From contig WTXD01000192.1 in the NCBI GenBank assembly GCA_022496205.1, positions 1-19,436 of the forward strand: DNA of 19,436 bases. The letters run 5' to 3'. Below are positions 10,301 to 17,980 of this stretch, one piece after another; position 1 is the stretch's first letter; the number at the start of each line of letters is the position of its first letter. The stretch comes from Gloeopeniophorella convolvens (lineage: Eukaryota > Basidiomycota > Agaricomycetes > Russulales). The notes beneath the pieces are model-generated. The model saw nothing but the letters and a program-made list of their open reading frames with translations, ran no database searches and was not told the origin of the DNA. The translations under genes and the position numbers were made by a program.

Positions 10301-11260
10301 TTAGCCGCTCATCAGAACTATCTTTGTGTTCACAGATGGATCCCGTCTTATCCCGGACGGCGAGACCACAGAGCACGTGGGATATGGCATCGCAATCTTC
10401 CGCAAGGGAGAGGAGATAGCCAATCAGGCGCGGTCCCTCGGGACGTCCGCCACCATCTTCGACGCGGAAATGGCGGCTCTGCTGCCGGGGCAGAGGCGGC
10501 CCGGGTGCTTTGTCATCCCACCCAGACTGCCGGCGGGTCATATTTCTTTCAGACTCTTTTTCATCCCTTCATACATATATTCGGCACGACCACACAACGC
10601 TCAGACTCACTCCATCGCATTCAAAACAGACATTGACCATATCCTTTCGATTATAGGGATCTAACCGTGGAAGTACGGTGGTGCCCTGGGCACGCGGGAA
10701 TCCTCGGCAATGAGCGCCTGACGAGCTAGCCAAAGCCGGACCTCCCTCCCCTTCTTCCGAACCAAACCGAGCCACACACCCTCAGCCACCAGCGGATGTC
10801 GAACAAGGAGGCGGCCACCTTCGCATGGAAACAGCGATGGCACGCATCCCCACGCCAGTCACCGGCGTGGCGAGGACTCCCCGACCCGCCTAACGGCAAA
10901 ATATCCCCGGCGTATTACGCAATGCACGAGGCCAAACGGCCCGACCGATCATATCCACATTCACCCGACTTCTTACCGGTCACGCCTTCATTGGCGAGTA
11001 CACACTCCGCATGAAACCCTCAGAGAACGCACATCCTGCGACTGCCCGTCGGTCCGCTCCAGACCGTCGACCACGTCATCACCTCATGCTCACTCTACTC
11101 CGTGCAACGCCGCTCCATATTATATCCCGTGGCTCGGGATTACTCACTCTACACCTTATTCGGAACCAAGAAGGGAGGAACCGCGCTGGCCAAGTTCATC
11201 GAAGCGACGCGATGCTGTATGGTGCCCCGCAGACCCTCCGAGCCCCCGGAACCCCCGTGA
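7365..11260 (+). pseudogene. LINE ORF2: endonuclease-reverse transcriptase-RNase H, many frame breaks
   Basis: Endonuclease motifs are IQEPW (catalytic Glu, 7467-7481), GDFN (7811-7822) and SDH (8057-8065). RT motifs are NWRPIALLE (about 8909), motif A FDIQGFFDNI (9121-9150), GTPQGSP (9289-9309) and the catalytic MYMDD (9388-9402). RNase H shows FTDGS (10329-10343), DAEM (10461-10472) and a WCPGHAG segment (10678-10698). The C-terminal frame ends at the TGA at 11258-11260. Breaks lie near 7541, 9115, 9205-9221 (two steps), 9284, 9620, 9710, 9763, 9957 and 10215, with more in and after RNase H. All resolved ones shift the frame as loss of one base would, while catalytic motifs stay intact. The protein would nick target DNA and copy the LINE RNA there (target-primed reverse transcription). 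As read, no full product is possible. Confidence 0.85.
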
Positions 11261-11503
11261 GGGTCCCTTGCGCGGTTGCGGCCTATATGTGGCCACCGCT
11301 TTGTCGCTGTGAAAGCGGCCCGGAATTACATCATCAGACCCTTTGACTGACTTCGCATTTCACGACCCCCGCCGGCCCGTTAACCGTACCTACTTACTCG
11401 ATTCGAAACAATGTGCTTGTATTATGTACTAGTACGACCGCGTCTTGGCGTAGACCGCCTGTTGCGGAATACAAATGCTGACCAAAAAAAAAAAAAAAAA
11501 AAA
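11261..11503 (+). other. LINE 3' UTR and A-tail
   Basis: About 220 bp of non-coding DNA follow the ORF2 stop and end in an uninterrupted run of 20 A (11484-11503). This marks the 3' end of the element and its insertion by target-primed reverse transcription. The unbroken A-run suggests a fairly young insertion. Host DNA resumes with GTCTATGCTACG. Confidence 0.75.
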
Positions 11504-11689
11504 GTCTATGCTACGAACGCGCATGAAACTCAATTCCTGAAATGTCCCGGCCGGGCCCGAGTCGTGTTCGGATGGGATTCCCCCAAGGATTCCCCTGCCA
11601 AGAAGCTTCCCAGCCCATCGGTCGAGACAGGACCCCGGTTTATCCCTATACAACCCATATCAGAAATTGCCAGATTTTGGCCGAAAGTT

Positions 11690-11812
11690 GGGCAGGACTT
11701 TTCGGTCGCGCACGTCGCGTGGGCAGGACTTTAGAAACGGCATCGCGGCTCGGCCGATGGATGGGCAGGACTCCCGGAAACGGCTCCAAATCGGGCAATT
11801 TTGGGCAGGACT
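11690..11812 (+). repeat. First cluster of four GGGCAGGACT motifs
   Basis: GGGCAGGACT occurs at 11690, 11721, 11763 and 11803, with start-to-start steps of 31, 42 and 40 bp. The bases after the motif are often TTTxGAAA or CCxGxAAA, while the spacers differ in sequence. Confidence 0.8.
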
Positions 11813-11960
11813 CCGAGAAATGGCTTCAAAGATTTTGCTGGAGAGGTGCACAATGGCCCAAGATGCCTTTTTAGCATTCTGGTACCCTGCTCTTGCCAGT
11901 GGGGATGTCAAAAAGGCCGGAATACCAGTGGTGTCCGTGTCAAATAAAATAAATCACGCG

Positions 11961-12025
11961 GGGTTCGAACACCGCACTCCTACACGGACGGTACAACCCT
12001 TGTCACGCACGTTACCACTACGTCA
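11961..12025 (-). other. tRNA-like pol III promoter (A and B boxes)
   Basis: On the minus strand TGACGTAGTGG (12015-12025) matches the tRNA A-box consensus with one mismatch, and TGTTCGAACCC (11961-11971) matches the B box with one mismatch. The B box is framed by GCGG/CCGC, like a T-stem. Start-to-start spacing is 54 bp, wider than in most intron-less tRNAs. Acceptor halves do not pair. This fits a tRNA-derived SINE head rather than a working tRNA gene. A second identical B-box 11-mer lies at 12151-12161 without a convincing A box. Confidence 0.45.
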
Positions 12026-12233
12026 CCAGAACCATTTTCGCGTTGCACACGGTAGCATATATATATATCTCGCTGGACGCTGGCTCAAATCATGACCTGC
12101 GCCCGGCTCTGCCGAGCTCATTCGGAAATAAAAAAAAAGGTTCGCAATTAGGGTTCGAACACAAAGACATCTACAGTACTACATAACAAAGAATGATATC
12201 CACCCTACCGGGGCCGGTGCACCAAACAAGCTT

Positions 12234-12375
12234 GGGCAGGACTTTGAAATGGCCTTCCATGCCCGGCCACCAGGTGGGCAGGACTTTTGATATGGGTACA
12301 CCCCGGTCATGGGTAGGTTTGGGCAGGACTCTGATATGGCATACGTGCCCAAAAAAGGAAGGTGTGGGCAGGACT
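12234..12375 (+). repeat. Second cluster of four GGGCAGGACT motifs
   Basis: The motif occurs at 12234, 12276, 12321 and 12366, steps 42, 45 and 45 bp, in the same orientation as the first cluster. Extended similarity is GGGCAGGACTTTGAAAYGG in the first and last units. The last unit runs directly into the right terminal arm. Confidence 0.8.
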
Positions 12376-12615
12376 TTGAAACGGGTTGTGTAGGGATAAA
12401 CCGGGGTCTGTCGAGACGGGTCGTGGAACTTTTTGGCGGGGAAATCCCATCCCAACCCGGCTCTACTCGGGTTGCCGATCGGGCCCTAAAGCATATTCAT
12501 ATCAGAGGGGTACTAGTCACCAACGTCCAACTTCCAACGCTCAACCTGCCCTCTTGGCTGCTCTCCCACTGGTGCCACACACCCTAGCCACCCACGGCAG
12601 CCGCTTTCTACGCCT

Positions 12616-13881
12616 CTAGCTCACCGTCTGTCGGGCGGCCGACCTGGCTTCTACAGCATCGTGTAAGCGTTTCAGCGCGGCGGCATCCCGAGCAGCATCT
12701 CCCTCATCCACTGAGAGGACACCAGCACCAAAAGGGTTGATGTAGTACCACTCGGATAGGTCCTCGACCGGCCGGCCCCGCGAGTCACGGCACTCCGAAA
12801 TCACTAGCCTCTTGAGAGCACTGAATTCGGTGGCAAATTTCTCCCACACGTCTGCCCATGGCCTCCAAGACGATGCGAGCGGGTGGGCCGGGTAGATGCT
12901 CGTTGATAACACCATCGGGCAGAGGAAGATCTGCAGGTCGGTAAGGTGGCGCTGTGCCGAAGGATGAAGGCCTCCACGCCCTCACTGCTCCAGAAATAGA
13001 TCCTTTGGAGGGATAGATACTCCAGGTACGGGAGGTGGACATCAATCAATGGGACGGGAGCATCTGCGGAGCGCAGGACGGCGTGATGCATGGTCAGGGA
13101 CACCAGAGACGACGAAAGTACACCAGGATGGAACATCTTTGAGATGGTCATAGCTGCCGACCGGGCATCCGTAAGCGGGGAGTAGGGGAAGGGCATTGCT
13201 GTGTCAATGACCAATGAGGTAAGTGGTGCACAGAACGCCACGATTGCCTGCGAAAGAAGGCGGCTGTCTTGCACTGGTAGCACTTTGTGCAGCCTGAGTG
13301 CCTTGAAGGACGAAGGGGGCACCGGCGCTTGATTCAAGAGCCCCGCGAAAATAAAGAGCTGGAAGAGGGCCTGCGGGGGGATGCTCCCGGTAGTAAGGTC
13401 AAGGGGCCTGTGATGAGTCCCAAAGCTGAGGACCAGTGACTCTAGGGCAGGAAAGAGGGCGATGCAAGAGAACGCATGCACCCACGCAACCTCGTCGGAG
13501 CCGCGTGGACTGTGCGTGCTTGGTTCACCTTGCACAGATGCATGCGTCAGTCGGAGATGGATTGACGGAGTGAACGAGGAGCGGGGAGCGGGAGGCGGGG
13601 AGCGGCTTGGACTGGTACACACCGGACGTAACCTCTTCATACTGGTATACAACCTCCTGGACGTGTTGAGCTAGCGCTTTATGGTCTAGAAGTGGCAGGA
13701 GACGCTCTACGCTCTCCTTCCTATTGACGACGCGGATGGACCGGAATGCGAGGGGGGTGGCGAAGGAACATAGTGTAGAGTTGGTGAGGCGAAGGGACAG
13801 AAGATCCGAGGGACAATCGATCTGTGTGGCGATCGCGCCAAACAGCTCGACAGGGAGGGATCGCGCCGTCGGCGATGGCAT
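12616..13881 (-). pseudogene. F-box/LRR-like gene A, frameshifted and with a lost splice acceptor
   Basis: Exon 1 (13623-13881) starts MPSPTARSLPVELFGAI and encodes an F-box. It ends phase 1 before GTGTGT. The intron would be 13520-13622. At the position where gene D has CAG, gene A has CAA, so the matching acceptor is gone, and the neighbouring AG would shift the frame. Exon 2 (13519-12616) follows gene D with LRR-like segments until about 12945, where D has TAAGGGTGG on the plus strand and A has TAAGGTGG. After this one-base loss the correct frame continues (MVLSTSIYPAHPL...) to the TAG at 12616-12618. Like its relatives it would have been an SCF ubiquitin-ligase substrate receptor. The frameshift might be an assembly error; the acceptor change is a substitution and more likely real. 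Confidence 0.75.
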
Positions 13882-14022
13882 GATGGCGATAATGTGAGTG
13901 AAAGTTGGTAAAGCGCGGCGGCAAAGTACTTGCGGCGAGCGGTTCGAACGCGTCATGCGACCCACGATAACGGGGCATGACCGCATGCGTGATGCTTCAA
14001 GCTTCACCGTCCATGGGCGACT

Positions 14023-14060
14023 CTCCGAGCCGCACCCTGAAGGTTGCGATCTTTCGCTGT
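14023..14060. promoter_or_regulatory. Conserved block upstream of gene A
   Basis: This 38-bp stretch, about 140-180 bp upstream of the gene A start, matches 19364-19401 upstream of gene D at all but two or three positions; both contain GCACCCTGAAGGTTGCGA. Sequence on either side is clearly less alike, so it may be a shared promoter element. Confidence 0.35.
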
Positions 14061-14206
14061 CGGGCTTTCCATCCGCACCACAACGTAATCCCATACACGA
14101 TGCAAAGTCATCATGTGTCTGGGAGCATGCTAAGCCCTGTCTAGCATTTCCGTCATCAGACTAACGCTCTTACCAGTGGCCACTAACACTGCATCATCCG
14201 GAACGG

Positions 14207-14225
14207 GCGGGCACGCACTGCCCGC
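14207..14225. other. GC-rich hairpin 3' of gene B
   Basis: GCGGGCA and TGCCCGC form a perfect 7-bp stem around the 5-base loop CGCAC. It lies about 60 bp beyond the stop codon of gene B, within its likely 3' UTR. Its function is unknown, and chance is possible. Confidence 0.3.
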
Positions 14226-14286
14226 GTCACCGCTCCGCATCCACGACACGGCCTATTCGGGCTATCTAAGCCGCTGAATCCACCAG

Positions 14287-15481
14287 TCAAGCGGCCGACC
14301 TAGATTCCACAACTTCGTGTAAGCGTTTCAGCGCGGCAGCGTCCTCAGCAGCATCCGCCTCATCCATCTCGAGGACACCAGTTCCGTAAGGGTTGACATA
14401 GTACCATGCAGACACGTCTTCGGCTGGTAGGCCATCCGAGTCGCGGCACCCTGAAACCACTAACTTGTCGAGCACCCTAAGCTTGATGGAAAATCCCTCC
14501 CATACATCCGCCCAGGACCTCCAGTATGGGGCGGGCGGGCCGAGGTCAATGCTTTTTGACAGCAACATCGGGCAAAGAAAGAGCCGCATCTCGGCGGGCG
14601 TGGCGGCGTGCCGGAGGATGAAGGCCTCCGCACCCTCGTCACCCCAGAAATAAATCCTCTGGAGCGACAAATGCGCTAAGTGTGGAGGATGGATGTGGGC
14701 GAAAGGAACAGGTGTGTCAGCAGAGCGCAAGACGGAATGGTGCATAGTCAAGGACACGAGTGATGATGACAATACACCAGAGTGAAAGATGGGTCGGACG
14801 CTCAAGGATACCCATCGGGCGTCCTTAAGCGGGAGACCGGGGAAAGGCGAGATGGTTTCGATTGTCAACGAAGTGAGCGGGGCACAGAAATTCACAATAG
14901 ACTTGGCGAAGATGTGTTTCTCGGGCACGGAAAGCAGTTTGGTTAGCTTGAGTGTCTTCAAGGGCAAAGGAGACGGCGCCGCGTCCAGGAGGGCAGTAAA
15001 GGTAATGATCTGGAGCATGATTTGGGGAAGAACCTGGGTGGCATTGAAGTTGACGGGCGGATGTGTCCCAAAGTTGAGCACCAATGACTCCAGAGCAGGG
15101 AACAGCGAGAGGCGAGTGAGGGCCTTGATAAAAAGGACCGCATTTAGTCCGCGCAGACCGTGCGGACCCATTTCGCCTGGGGTGGACGCACATCAGATGA
15201 CGAGGCCAATCGGCCGTTGACTGACACTGATACGCACCTGTAGTGACCTCTTCATACTGGTACACGACCTCACGGACGTGTCGTGAAAATGGAGGGTAGT
15301 CTAGAATGTGCAGCAGGGAGTCCACACTCTCGTTCCTGTTGGCGACGCGGATGGATCGGAATGCAAGGGGAGTGGCAAACTTGCACAGTGCAGAGTTGGT
15401 GAGACGGAGACGTAGAAGGTCCGGTCGAGATTCAACTTGTGCGGCGACCGAGCGGAACAGCTCGATAGGGAGGGATGGCAT
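14287..15481 (-). CDS. F-box/LRR-like protein B, intact, two exons
   Basis: Exon 1 is 15238-15481 (MPSLPIELFRSVAAQVESRP... to EEVTTG). The intron is 15177-15237 (GTGCGT...CCCCAG, 61 bp, phase 1). Exon 2 is 14287-15176, giving 377 residues. Residues about 3-45 form the F-box (LPIELF...DLLRLRLTNSALCKF, then ATPLAFRSIRV). The rest has leucine-rich segments such as LESLVLNFG, LVSLTMHHSVL and LAHLSLQRIYFW, typical of fungal F-box/LRR proteins. It should link a target to the SCF ubiquitin ligase via Skp1; the target is unknown. The ATG was chosen because the F-box starts three residues later, as in A and D. It is a more distant paralogue of A and D with the intron at the same place. No break is seen. 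Confidence 0.8.
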
Positions 15482-16176
15482 CGTAGGATGTCGCGAATGT
15501 TCAATGAAAGTTGTGAAATTCGAAGCTTTAAAAGGTCGAAGTGTCGGGACAAGCGAAGCAGCGCGTCTGAGACCAAGACGCGACCGAGACGCGACGTCCC
15601 ATGGTCCCAGATTCCACATGCGTCGCTGACGTCAGTACTCCCTTCTATTATTAGATATCACATCATGTGATCGACACACCATTGGCACTGCCTGGGACCA
15701 CTTCAATCGAACACTAACTTGCCCATACCAATGGGATATCATAGCTGTCTCGTTCCCAGAAGTTCTCGGAGAAGGAGAGAAGGTCGGATAGGAGGAGCCG
15801 AGACCCCGGACTGAGAATAAAATTGGAGTCAACTCTCTGCATAAGTAATTCCCACGTTTCCCTCACCAGAATGAGAGGTCCCGCGGTCCTGCATCCCGCG
15901 TGTGAATTGTCCGGAATATTTGATTCCGACTTCGGCATACCGCGCGTGCGGCTCCGCCCTCCCCCTCCCTCCCCGAAGCCTGAATAATCCGATGAACATC
16001 TGGGATATCGCACGTCTAGGGATGCTGCGGACGGCAGACTCGTCTTAGGAAATGAGTACTAGTGCTTAGCGCATCGGGCGTGTTTTCTCTGATCTACCTT
16101 ATGTGGGCCTCTTCGCTGAGTCCCACTTACGACTCGAACGACGAATACATCGCAGCCAGTTCCTGCTATCGATTCT
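15482..16176. other. Intergenic stretch with one protein-like minus-strand frame
   Basis: Upstream of gene B a TTTTAAAG (about 50 bp before the ATG, minus strand) could act as an AT-rich core element. Between 15714 and 15900 a minus-strand frame reads LVRETWELLMQRVDSN, then LLLSDLLSFSENFWERDSYD, which looks like real protein, but I do not recognise the family. It has no clear start or continuation and may be an exon remnant. Confidence 0.3.
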
Positions 16177-16883
16177 ATGCGGCATCGGGTTGCGGGTAGC
16201 TCTAACTTTTGCACTGTGTTCGATGCCGCCTTAAAATCATATGTCAAACAAACAGGAACTGACCTGGCAACCTATTCACTTACTGCCAAGCTCGGGTGGT
16301 GCGACTCCGCCCACGCCATCATTGTCGTGCTGCAAGATCGAGCAAGATCTTTCGGGATATCCAGGAAGAACATACAGAGTCTGCCTATCATGAACGTCAC
16401 AAGGCCAACGGTGAATATGTTACTTCTCCTTAGCTCCGCCACTAGCAGGATCGATCAGGGGATCGGCTTGATAGATTGCAGAAATTACTTCAACACGTAG
16501 TACTCCTTTGATATCTCGAATTTAGGTCGTCCAACCGGCAAAGGGGGAGGGGGGGTTCTTGGTTGAATCGGTGTCCTTCTCGAGGTACTTGGCACTTATT
16601 CTAATTCTTTCCTCGGAGCATGTAACTCAGACGTCAATGGAGCCCGAAGGAGGTCAGCATGAGCTATCATTGTCCTTTATTGACACACTGATTGACCTTC
16701 TTGACTCCGTGGGAAACCTTCTTGAGGGGTTGGAAGTGTACCGAGAATGGAAACATTGTACCCGTTCCGAATATTGTTGTCGAGACGATGGCAGAAGTAT
16801 TCAAGATATCGGTACTCGCTACTAAGCAGATCAAGCAAGGTCGGCTGCCGGTGATTATGAGTGAGCTCAGACTTGAAGTTTGA
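16177..16883 (+). pseudogene. Remnant of a STAND (NLR-like) protein: N-terminal Goodbye domain
   Basis: From the ATG at 16177 the frame reads SSNFCTVFDAALKSYVKQTG, then TDLATYSLTAKLGWCDSAHA and VLQDRARSF, the opening of the fungal 'STAND N-terminal Goodbye' domain. After a damaged middle (about 16440-16670) a second frame gives DTLIDLLDSVGNLLEGLEVY, and a third gives VVETMAEVFKISVLATKQIKQGR, the end of the same domain. Similarity stops at a TGA near 16880. Three frames are used in order, and the NACHT/NB-ARC and repeat parts are absent. Such proteins are thought to act in non-self recognition and programmed cell death in fungi. Assignment rests on remembered family features; it is a decayed fragment. 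Confidence 0.65.
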
Positions 16884-16904
16884 AGCTTGATCAACCGCAT
16901 CTTG

Positions 16905-17168
16905 CTGCATGGATACCAGAAGTACCGGTGCACAACCCTGCGAATGTGTCTGGAGAACGCATTGTGGTCTAGGATGCGTATCAGGTGTTCTACGCTTTCG
17001 CCCTTGTTGACGACACGGATAAACCGGAATGCTCGCGGAGTGGTAGACGTGCATGGTAGCGCGGAGTCGGTGAGGTGAAGGCGCAGAAGATCCGATGGGA
17101 TTTCGTCCTGCGCGACAATAGCTTCGAACAGCTCGACAGGGCTAGAGGTGGACCTGTGACGATGTCAT
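16905..17168 (-). pseudogene. F-box gene C: exon 1 remnant
   Basis: Read on the minus strand from 17140, PVELFEAIVAQDEIPSDLLR continues into a TTPRAFRFIRVVNKGESVEH segment and DHNAFSRHIRRVV, clearly exon 1 of the F-box family seen in A, B and D. The ATG at 17168 is in another frame from this, with an in-frame TAG, so the start is broken. Similarity ends near 16905 at the place where the family intron would begin. No exon 2 follows; the DNA beyond it belongs to the STAND remnant on the other strand. Confidence 0.7.
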
Positions 17169-17695
17169 GGACGTTGGCGAAGCAACGGCGTCACTGGCTG
17201 CCAGCGGTGGACGGACATGCTAATTAGTAGCCACGGTGACAGAGTCGTAGCGCCGCGGCACGGAAGCCAAGCTCAAAAGGGTAGTAAGTACTGTCAGCAA
17301 TCCTGCACTGCCACTGATTCCGAGCGGGCTTCCCAGTTTCATCGTTGGGATCCGGTAGCCAACTCAAAATATAGTTACGAGCTAGCCTTGTAGATATACG
17401 AGATCACATGTTACATGGATGGTACTCGCGTGCATGTTAACAGCATGCAGTTTTCTAATCGATCGTCCGTTTGCATATCAGTAGTGACAGTAGGGTACAA
17501 TTGTTGGGGCCGCGCCACGGAAAAGGATGACAAAGCGACTAGTGGCACCGCACACCGAATGAGGTCGGTGACGACGGTCTGTCTTGCCTAGGCCATCTCG
17601 AGATGTGGCCTTATTGGCTGGGGCTTGTCACGTGCGGAGCCCTGCGGAGTCCGTGCTGCCGAAATATCCCGTTGGCCTGCACGGCTTATTATTAA
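17169..17695. other. Intergenic stretch, nothing recognised
   Basis: No protein-like frame, RNA gene or repeat is recognised in these 527 bp. They are somewhat richer in A/T than the surroundings and separate the F-box C remnant from the short inverted-repeat element. Confidence 0.4.
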
Positions 17696-17836
17696 GGGCC
17701 CGATCGGTACGCGCGGTCGAGTTGGGTTGGGATTTCCCTGATAGAAAATAGAAAAATCCCAACCCATCTCGACTAGGCGGTTTTTGGCGGGGAATCCCAT
17801 CCCAATCCGACTCTACTCGAGTTGGCGGTCGGCCCC
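17696..17836. mobile_element. 141-bp deletion derivative of the inverted-repeat element
   Basis: It starts GGGCCCGATCGG and ends GGTCGGCCCC, and its right arm (GCGGGGAATCCCATCCCAAT) matches the right arm of the 934-bp element at 12439-12458. The internal motif clusters are missing. Inside, GAGTTGGGTTGGGATTT and AAATCCCAACCCATCTC form a second fold-back around about 20 bp. It sits at the same distance 3' of gene D as the larger element does 3' of gene A. Confidence 0.65.
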
Positions 17837-17980
17837 AAAGTATATCCATATCAAAGTGGTGCTAGCCACCGACATTCGATGTTCAGCCTGCCCTCTTGGC
17901 TGCTTCCCCACTGAGTGCTACTGGGCACCCTAGCTACACACATATACACCGTGCAGTCGCCTTCTACACCGCTAGCTCAC

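Larger units (their letters stand above)
3495..11503 (+). mobile_element. LINE retrotransposon, Tad/I-like (APE-RT-RNase H), near full length
   Basis: In order it holds a leader, ORF1 with zinc knuckles, ORF2 with apurinic endonuclease, reverse transcriptase and RNase H, a 3' UTR and a 20-A tail at 11484-11503. Presence of RNase H and a CCHC ORF1 fits the Tad/I group that dominates fungal LINEs. Length of about 7.5-8 kb and preserved leader argue against the usual 5' truncation. The coding frames are broken repeatedly, so as read the copy is not autonomous. The left boundary is approximate. Confidence 0.85.
11553..12486. mobile_element. 934-bp non-autonomous element with about 100-bp terminal inverted repeats
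   Basis: The left end starts GGGCCCGA at 11553, and the right end closes with TCGGGCCC at 12486. Within the arms the words GATGGGATT, TCGAGAC and CCCCGGTTTATCCCTA on the left (to about 11665) recur as reverse complement on the right (from about 12376), with small gaps. The interior has no coding capacity. It carries eight GGGCAGGACT motifs and two tRNA-like B boxes. A deletion derivative of the same family lies at 17696-17836. A possible TAA-type target site is suggested by bases beside the ends of the two copies, but it is not clean. The transposon superfamily is not recognised. Confidence 0.6.
12430..14100. repeat. Duplicated block, copy 1 (contains F-box gene A)
   Basis: This block matches 17775-19436 along its whole length: the right arm of the inverted-repeat element, the 3' flank with CCTGCCCTCTTGGCTGCT, the complete F-box gene and about 200 bp upstream. 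One segmental duplication must have carried all of it, so the element was already next to the gene before duplication. Confidence 0.8.

Noticed and set aside
11950..12036. Functional tRNA gene on the minus strand
   Set aside because: A and B boxes are present, but the acceptor halves do not pair and the box spacing is too wide. It is kept only as a tRNA-like promoter.
11690..12375. CRISPR-like array of GGGCAGGACT repeats
   Set aside because: The context is eukaryotic, the repeat is only 10 bp, steps vary from 31 to 45 bp, and the motifs lie inside a transposon-like inverted-repeat element with no cas genes.
12171..12455. Minus-strand frame of 94 codons over the second motif cluster
   Set aside because: Its repeated KVLP words come only from the GGGCAGGACTTT DNA motif read in one frame.
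16667..16933. Minus-strand frame continuing from the F-box C remnant
   Set aside because: Beyond the F-box part it is the antisense of the STAND Goodbye remnant, which explains the plus strand better.
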